From: a virus
Direction: 5' to 3' (one strand)
IMG/VR virus record: IMGVR_UViG_3300035670_000279
Span: 1-53,362 of that record
Length of the DNA: 53,362 nt
The translations under genes were made by a program, and so were the position numbers. Under the pieces are notes generated by a model. It did no database searches. It had not been told where the DNA came from and saw only the letters and a program-made list of their open reading frames with translations. Positions within the stretch are counted from its first letter, which is position 1. Every line of letters starts with the position of its first letter. Below, in pieces: positions 45,966 to 53,355 of the stretch.

Positions 45966-48778
45966 AGCAATACGACTACCTGCCGATCGAGCAGGCGCGC
46001 GAGGCGCTCGGTTTCATCAATACACAGGACGACCGCGACGAGTGGGTGCGCATCGGGAAGGCCCTACAGGACGAGTACGGGGACGAGGCTTTCGATCTGT
46101 GGGACTCCTGGTCGTCTGCTGCCTCCAGCTACCGCGAGCGCGATGCTCGCACAGTCTGGCGCTCCCTGGGCCGAATGAATGGCGGTTCCAACCCGGTGTC
46201 GATCGCCACGGTCATCTACGCCGCCAAGCAGGGCGGGTGGAAGCATGGCAAGATGGCTGCGCCGGATCCCGCTGCCGCTGCTCGCCGTGAGACCGAGCGT
46301 GCCGCTCGCCGCGAGGAGGCTGCCCGCCTGCATGCCGAGGACCAATCTGCCGCTGCTGCCTTTGCCCTGGACATCTGGGAGAAGGCCGAGCCGGCCAACG
46401 ACAATCACCCGTACCTCCAGCGCAAGCGCGTGCCGGCCTATGGCCTGCGCACTGCTGCCGAGGTGCACCTGCCCAACGCCGACGGGGAGCTGTTCACCGT
46501 CCGCGACCCGCTGATCATCCCGATCCTGTCTGGCCCTAACCAGCTCTCATCCATCCAGGTGATCGCCCCAAATGGGCGCAAGTCGTTCCTGGTGAACGGC
46601 CGCACCGATGGCTGCTACGCCAAGATCGGCAACGCCAAAGGGCCGAGCATCGTGGCGATCGCCGAGGGGTACGCCACCGCTGCGTCCTGGCACCGCGCCA
46701 CCGGCCACACTGTGGTGATCGCCTTCAACGCCGGCAACATGCCCAAGGTGGCTCGTGATCTGCGCGCCAAGCTGCCGGAGGCACGCCTCCTGATGGTGGC
46801 CGATAACGACTACCACGCACCGGGTGAGAAGGACGACAAAGGCCGCCTCAAGACCAATGCCGGCCTGCTCAAGGCGATCGAGGCAGCCGAGGAGTCTGGC
46901 TGCGAGGTCTACTTCCCGCCGGAGCCGCGCAAGCAGGACTTCAACGACCTGCACCTGGCGGCTGGGCTCGACGTGCTGGTGGAGATCTTCAACGACGGGG
47001 ACATGATCGACCTGGCCCGTCAGTACACCGCTGTGCCTGTTCCTGCTGCGCCGGTGGCCACGGTACCGGCCAACGATGACAAGCCCGCTGCTGCCGCTCC
47101 TGCGGGGCTCATGGACGCCTCCCACCGCCGTGAGACTGCCGCGCCAGTTGCCGATGGTTTCCTGGTGCTGGGCTACAACGACGATCTGGTCTACATCCTG
47201 CCGAAGGGATCTCCCCAGGTGCAGGCGTTGACCGCCCGGGGGATGACCGAAAACGGCCTGCTCAAGCTGGCCTCGCTCCACTACTGGCAGCACGCCTTCC
47301 CGCACGATAAGGCGCCGTTCTCTCGCACCGATGCGGTCGACTACATCTTCCGCCTGGCCCACAAGAAAGGCGTTTTCGACCCTCGCAGGATCCGCGGCCG
47401 CGGGGCGTGGCGTGATGCCGAGCGCCTGCTGTTCCACTTCGGTGACCACCTGCTGGTCGATGGCGTGCGCGCCGAGCTGCAGGAGATCAGTACCAAGTAC
47501 GTCTACCCGGCTGCCCTGCCGTTCCCCGAGCTGGCGGACACCCCGCTGACCGAGGCCGAGGGTGAGTGGCTGATCGCGATCTGTAACCGCTTCCGCTGGT
47601 CCAAGCCTGGGTCTGCTGCGCTGCTGGCCGGCTGGATCATGCTGGCGCCGGTCTGCGGCTCGCTGCGCTGGCGGCCGCACATCTGGCTAACCGGTGGCCC
47701 CGGTTGCGGCAAGTCGACCATCCTGGAGGACTTCGTTTTCCGCCTCCTGCGCGGGATCGAGGTCTATGCCCAGGGCAACTCGACCGAGGCCGGCTTACGG
47801 CAGGAGATCCGCGGCGATGCCGTGCCGGTGCTGTTCGAAGAGGGCGAGCAGAACGACGAGCGCGAAACCGCCCGCATGCAGGCCGTGTTGTCGCTGATCC
47901 GCCAGGCCTCCTCGGAGTCTGGCGCCAAGACCTTCAAGGGGACCGCCGGCGGCCGCTCGCTGCAGTTCCACATCCGCTCCATGTTCTGCCTGGCCTCGGT
48001 CATGGTGGGCATCAAGCACCAGGCCGACCGCGAGCGCCTGACGCTGCTGACCCTGCGCTCCAAGCCGGAGAAGGACACCCAGGACGCCGCCGACGCTGCT
48101 GCCAACTGTGAGGTGATCAAAGACGAGCTGCACCGCGTGCGTGCTGACGAGAACCTCTCTCGCCGGCTGTTCACCCGTTCGATCCGGTTGCTGCCGGTGA
48201 TCCTCGAGGCAGTGAAGGTGTTCGGCGCCCAGGCTGCGCGCTTCTTCGGCAACCAGCGTGACGGCGACCAGTTCGGCACGCTGCTGGCAGGGGCCTGGTG
48301 CCTCATGCACGACACCGTGCCCACGCCGGAGGAGGCCCTGGATCTGATCCAGTCCTACGACTGGCGCGAGCACAACGAGGAGACCAAGACCGACGACGCC
48401 ATGGAGGCGCTGACCGCGCTGATGGGGCTGTCCCTGCGGGCCAACGGCGGCGGAGAGTACACGGTCTTTGAGCTGGTGAACAAGATCCGCAAGGGTCACC
48501 AGGGGGAAGGCGACGCACAAAACGACGGCGTGCACATGCTGATCCGCGAGTGCGACAACCTCCTGCAGCGCTACGGGATCCGGGTCTCGCAGGGCCAGAT
48601 CCTGGTGGACGCTGCCTCCGACAAGCTCTGCAACCTGCTGCGGCATACCCAGTACGCCGGCGACCTGCGCGGGTACCTCAAGCGCGTGCCTGGTGTGACT
48701 GTTTGGCCGAAGGTGGCCAGGATCCACGGCGTGCCGCGCCGGGTCATGGCGATACCGCTTACCCTGATTACTGACTGA
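45962..48778 (+). CDS. Primase-helicase
   Basis: A 938-residue replication protein. The N-terminal 70 residues (LPIEQAREALGFINTQDDRD; DLWDSWSSAASSYRERDART) are a PriCT-2-like primase domain. A Toprim fold follows, with the acidic residues in AIAEGYATA (about 233) and VADNDYH (about 279). The C-terminal half is a helicase of the DUF927 type with a P-loop GGPGCGKST near 577-585 and LFEEGEQNDE as a Walker B-like motif. A fused primase-helicase is the likely replisome core. ATG 45962 overlaps the HTH stop. Confidence 0.88.
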   Translation: MKQYDYLPIEQAREALGFINTQDDRDEWVRIGKALQDEYGDEAFDLWDSWSSAASSYRERDARTVWRSLGRMNGGSNPVSIATVIYAAKQGGWKHGKMAAPDPAAAARRETERAARREEAARLHAEDQSAAAAFALDIWEKAEPANDNHPYLQRKRVPAYGLRTAAEVHLPNADGELFTVRDPLIIPILSGPNQLSSIQVIAPNGRKSFLVNGRTDGCYAKIGNAKGPSIVAIAEGYATAASWHRATGHTVVIAFNAGNMPKVARDLRAKLPEARLLMVADNDYHAPGEKDDKGRLKTNAGLLKAIEAAEESGCEVYFPPEPRKQDFNDLHLAAGLDVLVEIFNDGDMIDLARQYTAVPVPAAPVATVPANDDKPAAAAPAGLMDASHRRETAAPVADGFLVLGYNDDLVYILPKGSPQVQALTARGMTENGLLKLASLHYWQHAFPHDKAPFSRTDAVDYIFRLAHKKGVFDPRRIRGRGAWRDAERLLFHFGDHLLVDGVRAELQEISTKYVYPAALPFPELADTPLTEAEGEWLIAICNRFRWSKPGSAALLAGWIMLAPVCGSLRWRPHIWLTGGPGCGKSTILEDFVFRLLRGIEVYAQGNSTEAGLRQEIRGDAVPVLFEEGEQNDERETARMQAVLSLIRQASSESGAKTFKGTAGGRSLQFHIRSMFCLASVMVGIKHQADRERLTLLTLRSKPEKDTQDAADAAANCEVIKDELHRVRADENLSRRLFTRSIRLLPVILEAVKVFGAQAARFFGNQRDGDQFGTLLAGAWCLMHDTVPTPEEALDLIQSYDWREHNEETKTDDAMEALTALMGLSLRANGGGEYTVFELVNKIRKGHQGEGDAQNDGVHMLIRECDNLLQRYGIRVSQGQILVDAASDKLCNLLRHTQYAGDLRGYLKRVPGVTVWPKVARIHGVPRRVMAIPLTLITD

Positions 48779-48784
48779 CTACCC

Positions 48785-48798
48785 GGGCCGAAAGGCCC
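48785..48798 (+). repeat. Intercistronic GNRA hairpin ahead of an AAGGAAA start signal (copy 3)
   Basis: GGGCC-GAAA-GGCCC with a GNRA tetraloop and no T tract, followed by CAACAACCAAGAAGGAAA before ATG 48824. Confidence 0.6.
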
Positions 48799-48823
48799 CA
48801 ACAACCAAGAAGGAAACTCCCAC

Positions 48824-49123
48824 ATGAAAGCACTATCCATACTCATCGCAGCCCTGGCGCTCACCGCGTGTGGCCCGAACCCAAACATGCCGATGTACGA
48901 GCAGGAAGCCAGACCGGAAGGGATGGGCATCAATACCAATGGCCGCTTCAAAGTCGAGCGCGTCGGCGTGTTCAAGGACACCCTAGCCTATGATAACCGG
49001 CGCGGTATCTACGTGATTACCGATACCAAGACTGGCCAGGAGTTCGTCGGGGTGTCCGGCATCGGCATTTCTGAGCTTGGCTCGCACCGGTCTGGAAAGT
49101 CCAGGCTGAGCGACGAGCGCTGA
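48824..49123 (+). CDS. Small lipoprotein (DUF6440-like)
   Basis: A 99-residue lipoprotein: signal peptide KALSILIAALALTAC with lipobox LTAC (Cys16). The mature part has RFKVERVGVFKDTLAYDNRR, then GIYVITDTKTGQEFVGVSGI, which resembles DUF6440. Prophage lipoproteins often block receptors against superinfection; this is a possible role. AGAAGGAAA precedes ATG 48824 behind a GNRA hairpin. Confidence 0.78.
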   Translation: MKALSILIAALALTACGPNPNMPMYEQEARPEGMGINTNGRFKVERVGVFKDTLAYDNRRGIYVITDTKTGQEFVGVSGIGISELGSHRSGKSRLSDER

Positions 49124-49133
49124 AACACTACCC

Positions 49134-49149
49134 GGGCGCGCGAGCGCCC
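49134..49149 (+). repeat. Intercistronic GNRA hairpin ahead of an AAGGAAA start signal (copy 4)
   Basis: GGGCGC-GCGA-GCGCCC with a GNRA tetraloop and no T tract, followed by CAATAACCACAAGGAAA before ATG 49172. Confidence 0.6.
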
Positions 49150-49171
49150 CAATAACCACAAGGAAATGACT

Positions 49172-49519
49172 ATGAATATTTCGATGAAAAACGGTCGCGT
49201 CGTCATTGATGGACGCGAGTTCTCCGGCAGCAACATACGGATAAATGGCAACCAGGTAATCGTTGACGGGGTAGTCCAAGACGGTGAATTGGTAGGCCCG
49301 ATCAGCGTGCAGGTGATGGGCGACGTCGACCGGCTGGACATGGGGGCTGGTGATGTGGCTGTGCAGGGGGCTGTTGGGCAGGTGAATACTGGCAGCGGGG
49401 ATGTTGAGTGCGGGCCGGTGACCGGTAGTGTTCGGACAGGAAGCGGGGATGTGCGCTGCGGCAACGTTGGTGGCTCAGTGCAAACTGGTAGCGGTGACAT
49501 CATAAGGGGCAGGGGATGA
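49172..49519 (+). CDS. Beta-repeat protein of unknown function
   Basis: A 115-residue protein whose C-terminal 60 residues repeat a TGSGDV core about every 17-18 residues: MGAGDVAVQGAVGQ, NTGSGDVECGPVTG, RTGSGDVRCGNVGG, QTGSGDIIRG. This fits a short beta-solenoid like DUF4097/bactofilin-type repeats. The N-terminal part is a beta hairpin domain (KNGRVVIDGREFSGSNIRIN). ATG 49172 fits AAGGAAA spacing better than ATG 49166. Function unknown. The end overlaps the phosphatase gene by 4 bases. Confidence 0.68.
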   Translation: MNISMKNGRVVIDGREFSGSNIRINGNQVIVDGVVQDGELVGPISVQVMGDVDRLDMGAGDVAVQGAVGQVNTGSGDVECGPVTGSVRTGSGDVRCGNVGGSVQTGSGDIIRGRG

Positions 49520-50235
49520 CCGCCCCTGCGCTGGTGAAGCGCTTTCCCATGAACACCGTTGGCCGGGACTTTGCCGTGGGAGACATCCACGGCCATTTCA
49601 CCCTGCTGCAGCAAGCGCTCGATCGGCTCGGGTTCGATCCGGCGCGTGACCGGCTGTTCTCAGTGGGCGACCTGGTGGATCGCGGCCCTGAATGCGAGCA
49701 AGCGCTGTCCTGGCTGGATAAGCCGTGGTTCCACCCGGTGCGGGGCAACCACGACGACTACGTGTGCCGGCATGACACCTGCGACACCGGCAACTGGCTG
49801 CAGAACGGAGGCGGTTGGTTCATGGCGCTGACCTGGGCAGAGCGGGAGGAGTTCGCTGCTCAGTTCCGTGAGTTACCCATTGCGATCGAGGTGGAGACGA
49901 CGACCGGTCCGGTTGGGGTGGTCCACGCCGACTGCCCTTTCCCATCCTGGGAGCACCTGGTAGAAATGCTGGAAACCTGGCCCTGCAAAGGACACCTGCG
50001 CGACATCAAGAACGCCTGCATGTGGTCGAGGCGCAGGGTGGAGAATGAAGACCGTACCGAGATTGAGGATGTGCGGGCTGTCGTGGTGGGGCATACGCCT
50101 CTGTCGTGCCCGCGCAAGCTGGGCAACGTCTACCACATCGACACCATGGGCTGGTGCCCCCAGAAGGGCGGCTTTTTCACCTTCCTGGAGCTGCGGTCGA
50201 TGACCGCTCACTTTGACATAAAGGAGACTGTATGA
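49516..50235 (+). CDS. Serine/threonine protein phosphatase, NinI-like
   Basis: A 239-residue metallophosphatase of the PPP family, like lambda NinI (221 residues). The metal-binding motifs are all present: GDIHG (22-26), GDLVDRG (51-57), GNHD (77-80), then VHADCPF and VVGHTPLS. NinI-type enzymes lie in delayed-early regions; their target is unknown. Coupled by overlaps on both sides. Confidence 0.93.
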   Translation: MTAPALVKRFPMNTVGRDFAVGDIHGHFTLLQQALDRLGFDPARDRLFSVGDLVDRGPECEQALSWLDKPWFHPVRGNHDDYVCRHDTCDTGNWLQNGGGWFMALTWAEREEFAAQFRELPIAIEVETTTGPVGVVHADCPFPSWEHLVEMLETWPCKGHLRDIKNACMWSRRRVENEDRTEIEDVRAVVVGHTPLSCPRKLGNVYHIDTMGWCPQKGGFFTFLELRSMTAHFDIKETV

Positions 50236-50612
50236 GCCAAACTGAACTGCCCACCATGGAGCAGCGCCTCGTCCGCTGGGCGCTCTCGGGGGACACCGGC
50301 GCCTCGTCGCAGACGCTGGCTTGTGCCGTGCTCGGGATCCGCCAGGAGGACCGGGCCTTCGGCTTCGCCGTGCCCTGCGACTACAGCGATTTCGGCCGCT
50401 GCTATCGCCTGGTGCAGCTGGTGCCGGAGATCCTCACCATGTGGGATAAGGTAGTTGCTGCGTGCCCTGCCTGGGGGCCGCTGGCCGAGCACTGGGACGA
50501 GCTGGTGGCGCTGTACGAGGCGGATACGGAGTGCCAAGTGTCGGACACCTGCCGGCACATGCTGCGGACGCTGCGGGACCAGTATCAGCGGTCGAAGCGG
50601 GAGGGGGTATGA
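50232..50612 (+). CDS. Conserved phage protein of unknown function
   Basis: A 126-residue soluble protein. The segments EQRLVRWALSGDTGASSQTL, PCDYSDFGRCYRLVQLVPEI and HWDELVALYEADTE form a pattern shared by many phage proteins in nin-like regions, without a known function. Overlaps the phosphatase gene (ATGA) and the next gene (ATGA). Confidence 0.72.
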   Translation: MSQTELPTMEQRLVRWALSGDTGASSQTLACAVLGIRQEDRAFGFAVPCDYSDFGRCYRLVQLVPEILTMWDKVVAACPAWGPLAEHWDELVALYEADTECQVSDTCRHMLRTLRDQYQRSKREGV

Positions 50613-50908
50613 AAGACTTCTGGCTCGGTTTCATGGTGGGGGCTTTTGCTATTGGCCTGGTCGCCTCCAAGGCGACTGACAAGGTGCGCAGCGAAACTCT
50701 GGCGGATGCTGCGGGATCTGGGTACATGGTGCGCGATGGCAAAGCCTACCGAGTGATGCCTGTAGCCGACGAAGCGGCCGAGTACCTGCCGAACGACGTG
50801 CCGTGCAAGTGCACTCCTGGAAAGGTTATCGACGGGGTGGAGTGGCCTGGTGACTGCCCAGAATGGGAGACTAGGCCGTGGTGCCTCAATGTAGCGCGGC
50901 CACAGTAG
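50609..50908 (+). CDS. Small membrane-anchored protein
   Basis: A 99-residue protein with one N-terminal hydrophobic segment (FWLGFMVGAFAIGLVASKA) and a longer polar part with four Cys (PCKCTPGK, DCPEW, PWCLNV). If exported, these could form disulphides. GGGAGGGGG ahead of ATG 50609 is strong. Last gene of the primase operon; a terminator follows. Confidence 0.6.
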   Translation: MKDFWLGFMVGAFAIGLVASKATDKVRSETLADAAGSGYMVRDGKAYRVMPVADEAAEYLPNDVPCKCTPGKVIDGVEWPGDCPEWETRPWCLNVARPQ

Positions 50909-50919
50909 CCACCAGCAAC

Positions 50920-50942
50920 GCCCCGGTCAGCCGGGGCTTTTT
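50920..50942 (+). terminator. Terminator of the primase operon
   Basis: GCCCCGG-TCAG-CCGGGGC, 7-bp stem followed by five T. Confidence 0.9.
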
Positions 50943-50965
50943 ATTGCGGGAAACCCAACGATATA

Positions 50966-50994
50966 TTTACAACGTAAATACTTGCGTCTATTAT
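50966..50994 (+). promoter_or_regulatory. Early promoter with operator on the -35
   Basis: TTTACA (50966-50971), 17 bp, TATTAT (50989-50994). A perfect operator TTTAC-AAC-GTAAA (50966-50978) covers the -35. The leader also holds a GCAAGG-ATGAAG-CCTTGC hairpin. Confidence 0.78.
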
Positions 50995-51050
50995 GGTCAC
51001 CAAGCAAGGATGAAGCCTTGCTGTAAATTGCAAGAGCGCAAGGAGATTAC

Positions 51051-51836
51051 ATGAAAATTCTGATTGCTTGTGAGCGTTTCGGCGTTATCCGTGACGCCTT
51101 TATTCGGGCGGGGCACGAAGCCATGTCTTGTGACTTGGTTGAAACCGAGTCGCCCGGGCCTCACTACAAGGGCAACGTGCTGGACGTGCTCGATGGCGGC
51201 TGGGACATGATGATAGCCCACCCTGACTGCACCTTTCTGACCGGATCCGCCGCTTGGGCGTTCGGGGACGGCCCGTACCATCAAAAGGTTTCACCAGGCA
51301 CGCTGGTTGGGGCTGCCCGTCGCGCTGCTCGAGCTGATGCGTTGGAGTTCGTCGCGCTGCTTGCCCGGGCCAATATTCCGCGAATAGCCATCGAGAACCC
51401 TGGCCGCGGCTTCCTGAACACCATGCTGGATCTGAAGCAGTATGGTTTCAGGTCTAACTTCCCCACCCAGATAATCCACCCATATGAGTACGGTCATGAT
51501 GCGAGCAAGGCGACCGGCCTGGCCCTGAAAAACCTGCCTGACCTGACTCCCACCAACTACGTGCGGCCGCGTCTTGTCTGCAAGGTGTGCAAGTTCACTT
51601 TCGATTATGGCCTCCACAAGTGCCCTGCGTGCAGTTCGCACGAATACCTGCCGCGCTGGGGGAACCAGACCGATAGTGGCCAGAACCGCCTCAGCCCGGG
51701 AGAAGGGCGTGCCATGGAGCGAGCCCGCACCTATCAAGGGTGGGCGGATGCGATGGTTGCGCAATGGGGGAATTTGCCGGCTATGACGGCTGCCAACGAT
51801 AACAAACAGGCGCCTGATGCCGCACTTGCTGTGTAA
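51051..51836 (+). CDS. Cytosine-methyltransferase-like protein
   Basis: A 261-residue protein of the phage C5-methyltransferase-like group. The SAM-binding start is ILIACERFGVIRDAFIRAGH with EAMSCDL; the motif IV equivalent is AHPDC with Cys60; IENPGRGF (ENP 115-117) is motif VI. A CxxC pair (CKVC and CPAC, about residues 178-197) suggests a zinc finger. In relatives I recall the motif as HPPC; here Pro is replaced by Asp. It has no obvious target-recognition domain. Alone under an operator-controlled promoter. Confidence 0.75.
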   Translation: MKILIACERFGVIRDAFIRAGHEAMSCDLVETESPGPHYKGNVLDVLDGGWDMMIAHPDCTFLTGSAAWAFGDGPYHQKVSPGTLVGAARRAARADALEFVALLARANIPRIAIENPGRGFLNTMLDLKQYGFRSNFPTQIIHPYEYGHDASKATGLALKNLPDLTPTNYVRPRLVCKVCKFTFDYGLHKCPACSSHEYLPRWGNQTDSGQNRLSPGEGRAMERARTYQGWADAMVAQWGNLPAMTAANDNKQAPDAALAV

Positions 51837-51859
51837 AGCCTGGCCACCTCCATCATCAA

Positions 51860-51885
51860 GCCTCGGCTCCGTGCCGGGGCTTTTT
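51860..51885 (+). terminator. Terminator after the methyltransferase-like gene
   Basis: GCCTCGGC-TCCGT-GCCGGGGC, 8-bp stem with one wobble pair, followed by five T. Confidence 0.85.
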
Positions 51886-51886
51886 A

Positions 51887-51915
51887 TTGCCTCCCGCCTT
51901 ACAACTTACTAATAT
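51887..51915 (+). promoter_or_regulatory. Promoter of the 51945 gene
   Basis: TTGCCT (51887-51892), 17 bp, TAATAT (51910-51915). No operator copy is seen, unlike the other early promoters, so this gene could be expressed in the lysogen. Confidence 0.55.
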
Positions 51916-51944
51916 ATAGTTCCCACATGCAATCGGAGTTCTAT

Positions 51945-52124
51945 ATGGCAAACAAGACATCTTGGCCGTTCGCAAAGATGGCCGTCGGTGAGGAGTGCGT
52001 CATCGCGGAAAAGCACATAGGCCTGCGCGGCCAGACTTATGTTCATGTCTATGCTCGGGCCACTGGGAAGACCTTCTCGTCTCGGTCAGATCGTGACGGC
52101 ATTCACTTCAAGCGGTTGTCCTGA
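51945..52124 (+). CDS. Small protein of unknown function
   Basis: A 59-residue basic protein, ANKTSWPFAKMAVGEECVIA, then a beta-rich TYVHVYARATGKTFSSRSDR. It may be a small nucleic-acid-binding protein: a mix of basic and aromatic residues in strand-like segments. No family recognised. CGGAGTT with 6-base spacing supports ATG 51945. Flanked by its own promoter and terminator and lacking an operator. Confidence 0.62.
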   Translation: MANKTSWPFAKMAVGEECVIAEKHIGLRGQTYVHVYARATGKTFSSRSDRDGIHFKRLS

Positions 52125-52141
52125 CCGCGCCCATTGCTACC

Positions 52142-52168
52142 AGCCCGGCCTACTTGCCGGGCTTTTTT
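52142..52168 (+). terminator. Terminator before the cos-proximal region
   Basis: AGCCCGGC-CTACTT-GCCGGGCT, 8-bp stem followed by six T. Confidence 0.9.
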
Positions 52169-52209
52169 GTGTCCGCGCGGCTCCGGCCACCAGCTGGGCG
52201 TATCGCCCC

Positions 52210-52500
52210 GTTACCCCTCATCCCGACCTTTCAGGCCACTCCCGCTCTGCGCCAATTGCGCGGCGTAACAATGGCGCTGCTACACGCCAGCCCTTATGTG
52301 GCGCGGCGTAACGCGTAACGTAACATTTGGAAAATAGATATATTACACACATGCACACACATATGCGCACATACACACGCCTTAGGGGTCTATTATTATT
52401 ATGTTACTACCGTTACAGTGTTACATAGATAGATATAGAGCTGTTTTTATTGGTGTTTTCTCGTAACAATTTCCGTAACCGCCAAACCGGCCGCTGTTAC
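52210..52500. repeat. Cluster of GTAAC/GTTAC repeats (iteron-like), no gene
   Basis: The 398 bases from 52165 to 52562 hold no gene I can support. They hold eleven GTAAC pentamers in both orientations (52210, 52265, 52308, 52315, 52320, 52403, 52412, 52420, 52463, 52475, 52496), where chance would give about one or none. Between the groups lie a CA/TG-alternating run (about 52350-52380) and an AT-rich stretch (52389-52450). Iterated sites beside an AT-rich segment suit a replication origin, or binding sites for a packaging or late regulator. Confidence 0.55.
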
Positions 52501-52562
52501 GCTTCGACCCTGCCGCCCTGCAGGGCTAAACTCCTGGCTAGACCCCTGATCAGGCCCTGACC

Positions 52563-53201
52563 ATGCAACTCCAAATGAAATTCGAATCCACCCCTATGTC
52601 TCGCGCCTACCTGCGCCAGTTCGAGAAGGCCGCCGCTGTGGCTCTCACTCGCACCGCCTGGGATGTTCGTAAGGAGCTGACCGAGGAGATGCAGTCGGTG
52701 TTCGACAACCCGACCCCGTTCACCCTTCGGGCCTTCCGCGTGGACATGGCCAAGGCGTCTGACCTCACCGCCACCGTATGGGCGGGCAAGGAGCAGGCCC
52801 GGTATCTGCGGCCGGAGATCGAGGGGGGAGAGCGGAACACCAAGGGGTTCGAGCGGAAGATGCACCTGTTCGGCGGGGAGGTTGCTCTGCCGGGAGCCGG
52901 GGCAAAGCTCAACACCTACGGCAACATGCCGCTCTCGTTCATCAAGCGCGTGGCCGGGGATCTGAACACCTACGGGAAGGACAAGCGCTTCTTCGTCGGC
53001 AAGCCCAAGGGCGGCCGGGGAATGCCCGAGGGTGTGTGGGCTCGGACGAACAACAACAAGCGCCTCACCCCGCTGATGGTGTTCGCTGAGGATGCGACCT
53101 ACGAGAAGCGCTTCAAGGCGTCGGCTATCGCTGGGCAGACCGTGGACCGGGTGTTCGAGTCTCGGCTGATGGAAGCACTCAGGCAGTACGCCGGCCAGTG
53201 A
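52563..53201 (+). CDS. Conserved phage virion-type protein upstream of cos
   Basis: A 212-residue basic protein. The core AKASDLTATVWAGKEQARYL, then RPEIEGGERNTKGFERKM and NTYGNMPLSFIKRVAGDL resembles a family of small phage proteins of the form YL.P.I.GG.R..K.FE found near head or tail genes. A role as minor structural or completion protein is likely but unproven. No strong ribosome-binding site precedes ATG 52563; ATG 52575 is possible. On a circular map it lies just before cos and terminase. Confidence 0.65.
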   Translation: MQLQMKFESTPMSRAYLRQFEKAAAVALTRTAWDVRKELTEEMQSVFDNPTPFTLRAFRVDMAKASDLTATVWAGKEQARYLRPEIEGGERNTKGFERKMHLFGGEVALPGAGAKLNTYGNMPLSFIKRVAGDLNTYGKDKRFFVGKPKGGRGMPEGVWARTNNNKRLTPLMVFAEDATYEKRFKASAIAGQTVDRVFESRLMEALRQYAGQ

Positions 53202-53229
53202 GCTGGCTATCGGCTTAACCAGCGGCCCT

Positions 53230-53355
53230 ATGGCTGCGTGTAACGACCACCCATGTACCTCCGTATTGACCAACACCTCCGACGAGCTCCTGTGCGGCCC
53301 TGTGGCACTTGCTGGGGCGTTCAAGGTACTGGGACGGGATGTGCTGGATGGGTAA
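53230..53355 (+). CDS. 41-residue ORF ending inside the cos repeat
   Basis: ATG 53230 opens a 41-residue frame (AACNDHPCTSVLTNTSDELL, then CGPVALAGAFKVLGRDVLDG) with phage-like codon use. The TAA stop (53353-53355) lies within the terminal 12-base repeat. No family recognised and the ribosome-binding site is weak, so the call is tentative. If real, it is the last gene before cos. Confidence 0.4.
   Translation: MAACNDHPCTSVLTNTSDELLCGPVALAGAFKVLGRDVLDG

Noticed and set aside
52350-52380. CA/TG-alternating stretch as a microsatellite or CRISPR-like repeat
   Set aside because: It is short and imperfect with no spacer pattern. No CRISPR array was seen anywhere in the window.
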